From NCBI RefSeq assembly GCF_937912035.1, contig NZ_CALDPF010000007.1:74782-138781 (forward strand): a stretch of 64,000 nucleotides of DNA. Reading direction: 5' to 3'. Under the pieces are notes generated by a model. The model saw only the letters and a program-made list of their open reading frames with translations. It was not told the origin of the DNA and did not search any database. This DNA comes from an uncultured Bacteroides sp. GTDB lineage: Bacteria; Bacteroidota; Bacteroidia; Bacteroidales; Bacteroidaceae. Positions within the stretch are counted from its first letter, which is position 1. The number at the start of each line of letters is the position of its first letter. The translations under genes were made by a program, and so were the position numbers. Positions 34,831 to 43,440 of the stretch are shown in pieces.

Positions 34831-36443
34831 TATCTGAATATCAATGTGTAATTATTCATATCCTTGCATTCACTCATAAGTGAATAGAACTGTCTGTAGT
34901 TTTTCTTTGTTATCAGCTGTTCGTCAACCTTATAAGTATAAGTAACTTTTACTTCATCACCTGAAAGTTCATATTCAATACTCACCTCTCCCACTTCATT
35001 CGAAACTTTCACATTTCGTTTTTCAATCCACGTCTTGCCTTCAGGAAGCTTAACGTTATATTGCATTATGAAATTCAATTTATGTGGAAGCAACATATTC
35101 TCAGATATTGACGTATTAGCCGAATACGGATAAAGAGTTGCGGCAATATGAGTATCAGGAATTGTTACAGCAACATATCCCCCTGGCAATGTTCTTGAAT
35201 TAGTCTCATTCAGTTCAATAGTCTTGATATTTTTTGTAGGCTTTTCAGGTTTGTCTGTTCTCAATGACGACTTTACTCCATTTAAATCTGTCACCGACAT
35301 GTAATCCTGAACATCTGCATACCAACCGTTTGCGTATGTGTTCATCTCGCTGTCTGAAAGAACGGCTACTACACCGCTCAGTCCTACACTGTTCATATCT
35401 TTTGCCTCAACAAAAGCAACCTTTATCTCAGCATCAAGACCGGCTACCTTATGCAGCACATTATCAAGATTTGCCAATTCAGCACGTGTTCCGTACATTG
35501 AAAGCAAAACCTCCGAAGCCGGACGTACCCTATAACCAGCCTGACTTAACGACACTCCGCATTGTCCTTTCACACTATATAAATATGTCATGAACTTGTT
35601 TATAGCCATACGAAGTTTATTCTTGTCATCACCGGACTCTTTCTTTAATTCGGCAATCTTATTTTCAATAACACTCGTATCACCCACAGTGAACTGCTTC
35701 TTCAAAACATCAATAGCCACAGTATTGCTACCATACGTAGAAGCTGTAAAAGCAGGCATCATTCCACTTGCCACTTGCTGGACTATACCGATTGAAGCAC
35801 TGTAAACCGGATACGAATAAGGGCGTGGGGCTATATTCTTCATATTATATGACACAGTCCTTATACCGTTGTCAACTCTCACATCAGGTTTTGCAGAAGA
35901 ATTCAGTAATTCATAATTAAGTTTTTTAGATTCAGGCACATTTACAGTCAGCCTAAAATCTTCTATAGGAGAGAGCTCCTTAATCATGGTAAACACATCC
36001 AGTTCGCCACACATCGCAGCTTTGGTCTTGATAGAATAATCAAGCACAATGGTCGCTCCGAGTTCAAGCCCTGTATGAACCACTACCATCTCCTTCAGAT
36101 GATTGTAAGCTGGAGCATCAGCCGCAAAAGAAGGCAGTACTTCTACAAAAGCATTGGCAGGAGTAATCACCTTGCTGCCATCCTTCTGTATTGTATAAGA
36201 TTCATTAATCTTCAGCTCCTGAAATTCTGGATTATATACAATGAACGTTTCTCCATATTTGCTGTTCATTGCAGCATGAGTGAAAATCTTCAGTTCCTTA
36301 TATACCCTTTCCTCCATACTTCCGTCCTGATTCAGAGTATATGTCTTATATAGTTTTCTGAAACTTGCCTCCGAAGCGGAATAAGCCGGAGCTACTATCA
36401 GAAGCAAGCATACCAGACATAAATATTGTTTTATGGTTTTCAT
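34830..36443 (-). CDS. DUF3857 protein with degenerate transglutaminase domain
   Basis: 537 residues with a signal peptide (1-22, YSA/S). DUF3857 spans about 40-200 (GEYFIVYNPEFQELKI-like strands, TGLELGATIVLDYSI). The region aligned with the transglutaminase core (about 270-375) reads GYRVRPASEVLLSMYGTRAE, where an active relative has RCGVCKD. The Cys is lost, and no His/Asp pair is apparent afterwards. It is 14 bp downstream of an intact paralogue. It is probably a structural or binding partner rather than an enzyme. The C-terminal part is beta-rich. Confidence 0.75.
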   Translation of the reverse strand: MKTIKQYLCLVCLLLIVAPAYSASEASFRKLYKTYTLNQDGSMEERVYKELKIFTHAAMNSKYGETFIVYNPEFQELKINESYTIQKDGSKVITPANAFVEVLPSFAADAPAYNHLKEMVVVHTGLELGATIVLDYSIKTKAAMCGELDVFTMIKELSPIEDFRLTVNVPESKKLNYELLNSSAKPDVRVDNGIRTVSYNMKNIAPRPYSYPVYSASIGIVQQVASGMMPAFTASTYGSNTVAIDVLKKQFTVGDTSVIENKIAELKKESGDDKNKLRMAINKFMTYLYSVKGQCGVSLSQAGYRVRPASEVLLSMYGTRAELANLDNVLHKVAGLDAEIKVAFVEAKDMNSVGLSGVVAVLSDSEMNTYANGWYADVQDYMSVTDLNGVKSSLRTDKPEKPTKNIKTIELNETNSRTLPGGYVAVTIPDTHIAATLYPYSANTSISENMLLPHKLNFIMQYNVKLPEGKTWIEKRNVKVSNEVGEVSIEYELSGDEVKVTYTYKVDEQLITKKNYRQFYSLMSECKDMNNYTLIFR

Positions 36444-36457
36444 AATCTCCTACTTTA

Positions 36458-38413
36458 TTACTTTCTAACTACGATATACTCACCAAACGATTTATAGGCA
36501 TTCACTGAATTACGGAAATCATCCCAGTCTTCTGCCGAATAGACTCTCTTGTATAAAGACAGTCTGGTATCCAAAAGAATCTTACCACCATCTTGCTTCA
36601 AAATTCCAGCAAAATCAGCGGCCTGACCGTCAATATTAACATGCTTTTCGTCGCCAAGCATCTTATATCCGGAAGGCAAAGAAAGCTTTTCTTCCACCTC
36701 GACAAGGCGCGAACATGAATCCTTGAATCCATACTTACGGTCCTTCAAGTCTATATTTACACGCAGGAAAGTAAATACCTGTGTATAGAGGTTATTCATC
36801 ACGAATGGTTTGAAAATCAGTTCACCGTCGCCAGTCATAGCATATTCAGGTATCTCGTAGGTAAACGTTATGCTTATAGGTGCCTTCTGATAATCCTTAG
36901 GAGAACGTCCGTAATCAACACTTTTCATCACAGCTTTAGGAGATACACTAAGCAACTGCTTTTCCATCGTATTTCGCCATTCACTCTGGAATCCTGTTGT
37001 AAATATACGGCGTATATTGCTGTCGCTCTGTCCTTCGGCAGAAATTGTGAATTTTCCCACTAAAGTACCGTCGGACTTCAGACGGTTTTCAGCTTTGATG
37101 CGTACATAGTGGTTTTCCGGAGCAGAAACTGGAGTGACACAAAGATCCGAACCTTCAGGTATGCCCGGCAGATAGTTCTGCTGCTGTTCGGCACTGCTCC
37201 ACAATTCACGACAGAAAGGAACCCATGTAGGATCAAGAGGCATAAGAGTACCGTTGTCTAGTTTCACCACAGCCACACAATGATTAAAGTGGTCGGCAGG
37301 TATGCTTTCCACTCTGCTTCCAGCCATGGTCATTGCAGGATAAGCCTCGAAGCCGGCCATACGGAGAAAAGCGACCAATGTTCCAGCTATATCCTTACAC
37401 ACGCCACAACGGTCTGTGTAATTCATTTTCAGATTATGGAGAGTGAAACCTTCACCCTTTCCCATTGTTATTCCGGCATAACGGATGTTATCGGCTACCC
37501 AATGGGTAAGAACTGCTATTTTCTCCATTTCGGATTTCTTGCCTTTTATCAGCTCATCAACTTTCTTCTGTGCTTCAGGTATGGCATCAAAACTGCCGTA
37601 ATCCTCATTTACCTTATTGAACCAACGTGACTTCTCCATCCAGTCCGGTGTAGTTGACATCATCAGCTTCGGAGCAGCATCGAAAAGGTCAACCATATTA
37701 GGTTCCTTTTCGAAAGGCATTACATCGTCCATCGCGAATGTATATACCTTCCTGCCATCGTCATAACGCATTGATGACGAACACTCTCCCTGATAAAACT
37801 GGAACTGCAGCTCTTTTTCCATAGGCATACCTACACTATATACCTTTCTGAGAGTCGGCTCGGAAACCCAGAAAGGAACAATATCATAAAACTGTCCGCG
37901 CATAGGAGGAATGAAACGAGAGTCATCATCTTCCCCAGCTCCAAGAAGTGCGTATGTGAAACCTTTCTTATCTATTTCATAATAGATTACATCTCCCGGT
38001 TTCAGATTATCCAGCTGGAGCATAATCTGTCGTGCACCCCAGTATATCATTCTTGCAGGTGCCGCATAGTCGCAGGTTTTGTTTACATCAACTTCGGTAC
38101 ATGTTCCGTCTTCATGATATATCCTGACAATCTTGAATTTTGCAGCGGCAGTCAGCGGATCATAATCATATTTCAGGACACGGTTTGTCATTACTCCCTT
38201 CAGAGTCTGCACCTTTATGGCCTTTACTATTGAGAAAGCACCCTGTCCGGTTGGCTGTACTGACACATTTGTGCTGTCAAGCAACGTGACTGAAGCATAG
38301 TCTGAATATTTGTCCGACTTCAGAATTTCCTTGTAATCGGCAAACGGATTTGCCTGAGAACCAGCAGAAGATATGAACAAAGATGCAAACAAAAGAAAAA
38401 CTTTTATCTTCAT
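36458..38413 (-). CDS. DUF3857/transglutaminase-core exported protein
   Basis: 651 residues with a signal peptide (1-21). DUF3857 covers about 45-220. The transglutaminase/protease core (about 290-400) keeps the full triad: Cys339 in RCGVCKDIAGTL, His378 in HFNHCVAVV and Asp394 in PLDPTW. A beta-rich C-terminal domain follows. Such proteins are exported in Bacteroidetes; the reaction (amide hydrolysis or cross-linking of peptide or peptidoglycan) is not established. It lies 37 bp after the porin-like gene and directly before its degenerate partner. Confidence 0.85.
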   Translation of the reverse strand: MKIKVFLLFASLFISSAGSQANPFADYKEILKSDKYSDYASVTLLDSTNVSVQPTGQGAFSIVKAIKVQTLKGVMTNRVLKYDYDPLTAAAKFKIVRIYHEDGTCTEVDVNKTCDYAAPARMIYWGARQIMLQLDNLKPGDVIYYEIDKKGFTYALLGAGEDDDSRFIPPMRGQFYDIVPFWVSEPTLRKVYSVGMPMEKELQFQFYQGECSSSMRYDDGRKVYTFAMDDVMPFEKEPNMVDLFDAAPKLMMSTTPDWMEKSRWFNKVNEDYGSFDAIPEAQKKVDELIKGKKSEMEKIAVLTHWVADNIRYAGITMGKGEGFTLHNLKMNYTDRCGVCKDIAGTLVAFLRMAGFEAYPAMTMAGSRVESIPADHFNHCVAVVKLDNGTLMPLDPTWVPFCRELWSSAEQQQNYLPGIPEGSDLCVTPVSAPENHYVRIKAENRLKSDGTLVGKFTISAEGQSDSNIRRIFTTGFQSEWRNTMEKQLLSVSPKAVMKSVDYGRSPKDYQKAPISITFTYEIPEYAMTGDGELIFKPFVMNNLYTQVFTFLRVNIDLKDRKYGFKDSCSRLVEVEEKLSLPSGYKMLGDEKHVNIDGQAADFAGILKQDGGKILLDTRLSLYKRVYSAEDWDDFRNSVNAYKSFGEYIVVRK

Positions 38414-38450
38414 AATATCATTATTAACAGGTTTAAAAATCGAGATATTA

Positions 38451-39692
38451 TCAGAACTGGAACATCGCGGTAAACACTATACGATTGTTCTTTACAAGAT
38501 GTGTATCAACTACCTTTCCCTTAGAATCATTGTCTCCATACCATGCTCCCGTCCACGAATATTCTGCACCGAATTTCCAGTTAGGAATATTATATGTAAG
38601 CTCGGCTGACGCACTTGACAGCTGATCAAGGTTTGTACCAGTACCTATCAGACCGGCTACGTCTTCCTTTGCACCAAGATTTTTAAGATAGCCGGCAAAA
38701 ACGCCGAAACGCAACTTGCTTCCATATACCATGTTTATCCACGAATGAGAAACTCGCAAAGGAGCATATTCCTGCTCTCCTGTACGACTGTCAACAGATG
38801 TCACTCCATATCCTCCTACTGTACTTGTCATTGTAAGATTGGAGCTCAGCAACGTTTTTGCCGCGAGAGAGAATTTATCCTTCACATATTTCACATGGGC
38901 TTCACCGGAAATTCCTGTTATACGTTCGTTCACCTTATAAACTTTACCTCCGGTTTCCGACTGTGTACGTGGAGTCATAGAAGACACATGCACTCCGGCA
39001 CCAAGAATCATTCCCAGTGTCCTGTAGTCCGCGCCGAAATAGAATTCAGGAACACAACTGTTCTTTATAAAATTCTGGCTTTTCACAGTTGATGTAGTTC
39101 CCGGAGTATTATTTGCCGGACCTACAGAAAGATACTGCGACTGCCATATAGCCGAGGCTGTAAGCACCATACCTTGAGTAGTAAACCTATACCTCAATTG
39201 TGGAGCACGGCTGAAAGGCTGGAACGGTGCACCCATATTCAGGTTCAGTATGTCGGGAGCCACATCGCCATACAGAGGATGCCATGTCTGACCTACAAGC
39301 AATGCAGACTTGCCCCAGTCCAGATTGAAATATACATGTCGCATACGGAACATTGAAAATGAAGTTCCCGAGCCGCGGAAATCCACTTCCAGCTTTGCAG
39401 AAGTCTTGATTTTCCCCATCAGTTCAGGACCTTTCACGTCAATTCCAAGACGTGAATACAGGGTATAGAATCCACCGTTGGCAAAACTGTTAAGGTCCTT
39501 GCCGTCGGCATCAGGAGATATGTCTTTCGGATACATATAAAACAATCCGTCAACAGTTTCCGAATTGGCTCTTGAATTATAGAACAAGTCGGTACGTACC
39601 TGACCGTAAAACTTGTAGTCGAAACCCTTTTTTTGGGACATCATCAAACCAGGTAATGCCATAAAGGCCACCAAAATCAAACTTTTCTTCAT
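38451..39692 (-). CDS. outer-membrane porin-like beta-barrel
   Basis: 413 residues. Signal peptide 1-19 (LMMSQ). FYGQVRTDLFYNSRANSET begins a typical long porin barrel. Repeated aromatic strands follow, with SAKLEVDFRG and FRMRHVYFNLDWGKSALLVG typical of DcaP/OprO-like porins, and the final residue is Phe (FTAMFQF). The substrate is unknown. It lies 17 bp after the ybjQ-like gene in a minus-strand series that starts with cstA; peptides or carboxylates taken up by CstA would be a reasonable, unproven link. Confidence 0.78.
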   Translation of the reverse strand: MKKSLILVAFMALPGLMMSQKKGFDYKFYGQVRTDLFYNSRANSETVDGLFYMYPKDISPDADGKDLNSFANGGFYTLYSRLGIDVKGPELMGKIKTSAKLEVDFRGSGTSFSMFRMRHVYFNLDWGKSALLVGQTWHPLYGDVAPDILNLNMGAPFQPFSRAPQLRYRFTTQGMVLTASAIWQSQYLSVGPANNTPGTTSTVKSQNFIKNSCVPEFYFGADYRTLGMILGAGVHVSSMTPRTQSETGGKVYKVNERITGISGEAHVKYVKDKFSLAAKTLLSSNLTMTSTVGGYGVTSVDSRTGEQEYAPLRVSHSWINMVYGSKLRFGVFAGYLKNLGAKEDVAGLIGTGTNLDQLSSASAELTYNIPNWKFGAEYSWTGAWYGDNDSKGKVVDTHLVKNNRIVFTAMFQF

Positions 39693-39709
39693 CTCTTTCC
39701 TATGTATTA

Positions 39710-40030
39710 TTATTCTAAATAAACTGCGGTACCCGAAGCTGTAACCATAAGCATACTTCCGTTTCCACCGACAGTCTCAAAATCAAGATCAATTCCTATG
39801 ACAGCATTAGCTCCCAGACGCATGGCCTCATCACACATTTCTTTCATAGCGCTATCCTTAGCCTGACGCAAGACCTCTTCGTAAGAGCCTGCACGTCCGC
39901 CCACAATATCACGAATACTTGCAAACAAGTCTCTGAACATATTCGCACCGATTATAGTCTCTCCTGAAACTATTCCATAATAATGCAGAATACGCTTGCC
40001 TTCCACATTATTGGTTGTTGTCATTAACAT
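39710..40030 (-). CDS. YbjQ-type (UPF0145) small protein
   Basis: 106 residues (or 104 from the second ATG). It matches YbjQ/UPF0145 throughout: YYGIVSGETIIGANMFRDLF, REIVGGRSGSYEE-like DIVGGRAGSYEEVL, and AMRLGANAVIGIDLDFETVG. Members form pentameric rings with a proposed metal-binding role; the function is unknown. It lies 12 bp after cstA and is probably co-transcribed. Confidence 0.88.
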   Translation of the reverse strand: MLMTTTNNVEGKRILHYYGIVSGETIIGANMFRDLFASIRDIVGGRAGSYEEVLRQAKDSAMKEMCDEAMRLGANAVIGIDLDFETVGGNGSMLMVTASGTAVYLE

Positions 40031-40042
40031 ATTATCTATATT

Positions 40043-41473
40043 TTAGTGTTTAACAGATTTTCTATACCATGCCACAAACCATATTGCAGCCACTATGACA
40101 CATGCCGTTCCTCCCCAGTAAGATATAACAGGCGAAAGGCTGAAACCTTCCGGAGCTATCAATATATATGTGGAGCATACGCATGTCATAAACAAGGCTG
40201 GAATGAGAGTCACCCAATAGTTCTTCTTATTCTTCACAAGATATACAGTTATTGCCCAAAGTGTAAATACCGAAAGTGTCTGGTTACACCAAGCAAAGTA
40301 TCGCCATATAATCTTGAAACCTTCGGCATTACTGAAACTGAATACCAGAAGTCCCACTGTGAGAAGGAATATAGGAATACATATCAGCAGACGTTTTGCG
40401 ATGCTTCGCTGTTCGATACCGAGGAAGTCGGCAACGATAAGACGTGCCGAACGGAGTGCAGTGTCACCGCTAGTGATAGGAGCCGCAACGATACCCAATA
40501 TGGCAAGTATTCCACCGAAAGTGCCCAGCCACTGGTTGGAAATATCTGTAGCCACCTTCGCACCCGAATAAGCTATGCCTGTGGCCTTGTCCACAATCCC
40601 GTTTTCGTGGAAGAAATATGTAGCAGCCGCAGCCCATATCAAAGCTACTATACCTTCTGTCACCATTGCGCCATAGAAAATAGGGCGGCAATGCTTCTCG
40701 TTGACCATACATCTTGCCATCAGGGGTGACTGTGTGGCATGGAAACCGCTGATTGCTCCACAGGCGATAGATATAAACATCATAGGGAAGATAGGGTTCT
40801 TCTCATATTTTGTACCGAAACCGTCCCACATTTCAGGAAGTTCAGGAGATTTTACATAAAGCATCACAAGAATTCCAACCGCCATAAACAACAAAGCAAA
40901 CGCAAACAACGGATATATACGTCCTATGATTTTGTCGATAGGAAGCATTGTGGCAAGGATATAATATACGAATATCACAATCATCCAGAAATACATATCC
41001 ATATAATCCGGAGTCATACCCGCCAGCAGTTCTGCCGGACCCGACACGAACACCGCACCGACCAGAATCATGAGCAGTACGGTAAATATACATGCCACTT
41101 TTTTAGTGGTCAGTCCCAAATATCTTCCGATAATTTCAGGAAGGCTCTCTCCGGAATTACGTATGGAAAGCGCTCCAGAAAAGAAATCGTGCACTGCTCC
41201 GGCAAAAATAGTACCGAAAACAATCCAAAGATAAGATGCCGTACCGAACTGCGCACCCATTATGGCTCCGAATATAGGACCAAGACCGGCAATGTTAAGA
41301 AACTGAATCATGAAAATTTTCCACGTAGGAAGAGGAATAAAATCCACCCCATCCGCCATAGTCACGGCAGGAGTCTTGCGCGATGCATCCGGCTGGAAAA
41401 GTCTGTCAACGTATTTTCCGTAAACCAGATAGCCTACAATAAGTAATACTAAAGCTAAACTAAATGTTATCAT
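40043..41473 (-). CDS. cstA: CstA-family peptide/pyruvate transporter
   Basis: 476-residue inner-membrane protein with about 13-14 hydrophobic segments. It carries family motifs LNIAGLGPIFGAIMGAQFG, VGAVHDFFSG-like AGAVHDFFSGALSIRNSGES and GAISGFHATQSPLMARCM. CstA proteins were described as carbon-starvation peptide transporters, and some members move pyruvate. The Bacteroidetes versions are shorter than the E. coli protein (about 700). It is the first of a probable five-gene minus-strand unit. The -7 element TACTTTTG is on the minus strand at 41509-41516. Confidence 0.9.
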   Translation of the reverse strand: MITFSLALVLLIVGYLVYGKYVDRLFQPDASRKTPAVTMADGVDFIPLPTWKIFMIQFLNIAGLGPIFGAIMGAQFGTASYLWIVFGTIFAGAVHDFFSGALSIRNSGESLPEIIGRYLGLTTKKVACIFTVLLMILVGAVFVSGPAELLAGMTPDYMDMYFWMIVIFVYYILATMLPIDKIIGRIYPLFAFALLFMAVGILVMLYVKSPELPEMWDGFGTKYEKNPIFPMMFISIACGAISGFHATQSPLMARCMVNEKHCRPIFYGAMVTEGIVALIWAAAATYFFHENGIVDKATGIAYSGAKVATDISNQWLGTFGGILAILGIVAAPITSGDTALRSARLIVADFLGIEQRSIAKRLLICIPIFLLTVGLLVFSFSNAEGFKIIWRYFAWCNQTLSVFTLWAITVYLVKNKKNYWVTLIPALFMTCVCSTYILIAPEGFSLSPVISYWGGTACVIVAAIWFVAWYRKSVKH

Positions 41474-41508
41474 AATATTTTTTGTTTGATTTTCTTTATT
41501 TTCAGTTA

Positions 41509-41516
41509 CAAAAGTA
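41509..41516 (-). promoter_or_regulatory. -7 element of the cstA unit
   Basis: Complement reads TACTTTTG, about 35 bp upstream of the start. It is the only consensus-like element seen for the minus-strand series that ends at 34830. Confidence 0.45.
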
Positions 41517-41590
41517 ATGTTATTTAATCAGAAATAAAACATAAAACCACAGATTACTCTCATTATAAAGATTTTTCGGCAAAGTCTTAG

Positions 41591-41598
41591 TATCTTTG
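41591..41598 (+). promoter_or_regulatory. -7 element of the GH10-like gene
   Basis: TATCTTTG, 19 bp before the ATG at 41618, giving a very short leader. Confidence 0.5.
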
Positions 41599-41617
41599 CA
41601 GCCAAAATATCAGTAAA

Positions 41618-43282
41618 ATGCAAAGAATCATAATTATACTATCCATGCTGGCTATATTCTCAGCCAACATAAAAGCCTCATCCAAATATGAAATAAGGGC
41701 TGCATGGATTACAACCATAGGAGGACTGGACTGGCCTACAGTAAAAGCGACATCAGCATATGGAATAAAGCGTCAGAAAGAGGAACTGTGCAAGCAGCTG
41801 GATATGCTGAAAGATGCAAACTTCAACACTGTTTTGTTTCAAACACGACTAAGAGGTGACGTGATATATCCTTCAATCTGTGAAACATTTGCAGAATCAC
41901 TGGCAGGCAAGACCGGCCGCAATCCGGGATATGACCCGCTGAAATTTGCCATAGAAGAATGTCATAAGCGAGGAATGGAAATTCATGCCTGGATGGTATG
42001 CATCCCTGTTGGAAATGACAGGCAGGTTAAACTACTTGGCAACCAATCAGTCGTAAAGAAAAAGCCGGCAATGTGTATTCATTTCAAGAATGCATGGTAC
42101 CTTGATCCGGGCAATCCAGAAACAGCAAAATATCTGGCAGCAATAGCAAAGGAAATAACAATGAATTACGACATCGACGGAATCCACCTGGACTATATAA
42201 GATACCCTGAAAACGGTGAAAACTTTCCTGACGGAAAGACTTTCCGCAAATATGGGAAAGGGAAAACTATCTCGCAATGGCGTAGGGACAACATCACATC
42301 AATAGTGAGAGAAATATATAATGACGTCAAGCGCATAAAGCCATGGGTAAAAGTAAGCAGCTCGCCGGTTGGTAAATATAACGACACACGCCGCTACAGT
42401 TCGAAAGGCTGGAACGCATTCAATGCCGTATATCAGGATGCAAAACTATGGTTGGAGACAGGGATACATGATGCCGTATTCCCGATGATGTATTTCCGCA
42501 ACAACCAGTTCTATCCTTTTGCGCTTGATTGGGAAGAAAACAAACACGGACGATTCGTGGTTCCCGGACTGGGAATATATTTTCTGAAACAAAAGGCCCA
42601 CGAATGGGACATAAATGAGATAATGAGACAAATATATTTCACAAGGCGCAACGGACTTGACGGACAGGCTTTCTTCAGAAACGAATTTCTGATGAAAAAC
42701 ACATGTGGTCTGACAGATAGCCTGAAATGCCGGTTCTATGCCTATCCGGCAGCCGTACCTCCAATGGTATGGCAGGACAGCATTGCTCCCGCACAGCCTG
42801 TAAATGGAGCAATATCATTCAGGAATGACAGTGTGATGATGAAATGGGAAAAGCCTGACTCATGTAAAGAACACATCACATACCGCATTTATGGATCTGC
42901 AACATATCCTGTTGATACAGACAACGCTAAAAATATTATAAACACAAGATTAATCGACAATAATTTCGTATTTACGTCAAAAGAAAAAAACAAACTATTC
43001 TGGGTTGTTACAAGTGTTGACAGATATGGCAATGAAAGCAAGCCACTGGAACTGAACATTCCCAATAATACAGACACACTGTTATGCATAAACAAACTGC
43101 CAGAAATAGCAGACGGAAGCCTGATAATAGTAAATGATATTACAGGTATGGAACTTTTCAGGACACAATGCAAACCCACAGAACTGATAAGAAAACTGAA
43201 AAAAGGAATATACAAGATACAAATAATAAAATCTGACAATAAAAAGAACATCACATTATTTTTGACAGAACCGAATCTGTAA
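41618..43282 (+). CDS. family-10-like glycosidase (GHL10) with T9SS-like tail
   Basis: 554 residues with a signal peptide (1-20). Residues 22-330 match the GHL10/DUF187 family: EIRAAWITTIGGLDWP, FNTVLFQTRLRGDVIYPS, GYDPLKFAIEECHKRGMEIH and GIHLDYIRYP, the strand expected to carry active-site acids. An FN3-like domain follows (about 395-490). The last 70 residues (SLIIVNDITGMELFRTQ, then KKGIYKIQIIKSD) resemble a type IX secretion sorting domain. Such proteins are thought to cleave glycosidic bonds, possibly in peptidoglycan or host glycans. The gene is monocistronic. Confidence 0.8.
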   Translation: MQRIIIILSMLAIFSANIKASSKYEIRAAWITTIGGLDWPTVKATSAYGIKRQKEELCKQLDMLKDANFNTVLFQTRLRGDVIYPSICETFAESLAGKTGRNPGYDPLKFAIEECHKRGMEIHAWMVCIPVGNDRQVKLLGNQSVVKKKPAMCIHFKNAWYLDPGNPETAKYLAAIAKEITMNYDIDGIHLDYIRYPENGENFPDGKTFRKYGKGKTISQWRRDNITSIVREIYNDVKRIKPWVKVSSSPVGKYNDTRRYSSKGWNAFNAVYQDAKLWLETGIHDAVFPMMYFRNNQFYPFALDWEENKHGRFVVPGLGIYFLKQKAHEWDINEIMRQIYFTRRNGLDGQAFFRNEFLMKNTCGLTDSLKCRFYAYPAAVPPMVWQDSIAPAQPVNGAISFRNDSVMMKWEKPDSCKEHITYRIYGSATYPVDTDNAKNIINTRLIDNNFVFTSKEKNKLFWVVTSVDRYGNESKPLELNIPNNTDTLLCINKLPEIADGSLIIVNDITGMELFRTQCKPTELIRKLKKGIYKIQIIKSDNKKNITLFLTEPNL

Positions 43283-43305
43283 ATCTTACACTTACACAAT
43301 GCAGT

Positions 43306-43349
43306 AAATGAAACTTCAGTTATTTTTTACAATAATTGAAGTTTCATTT
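43306..43349 (+). terminator. probable terminator of the GH10-like gene
   Basis: AAATGAAACTTCA (43306-43318) pairs perfectly with TGAAGTTTCATTT (43337-43349) around an 18-base loop. The T tract is short. Confidence 0.65.
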
Positions 43350-43391
43350 GTATTAATATCCAATAAATTAAGTTCTTATAAAGAAAAAAAC

Positions 43392-43399
43392 TAAATTTG
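43392..43399 (+). promoter_or_regulatory. -7 element of the histidine kinase gene
   Basis: TAAATTTG, 41 bp before the ATG at 43441. Confidence 0.45.
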
Positions 43400-43440
43400 C
43401 ATAGACAGCCCTATTAATTAACCTTTTAAACAGTATTACC

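Noticed and set aside
40046..41446. Two long open frames of 227 and 235 codons on the plus strand
   Set aside because: Both are antisense to cstA; Cys, His and Arg-rich composition is typical of shadows of membrane protein genes.
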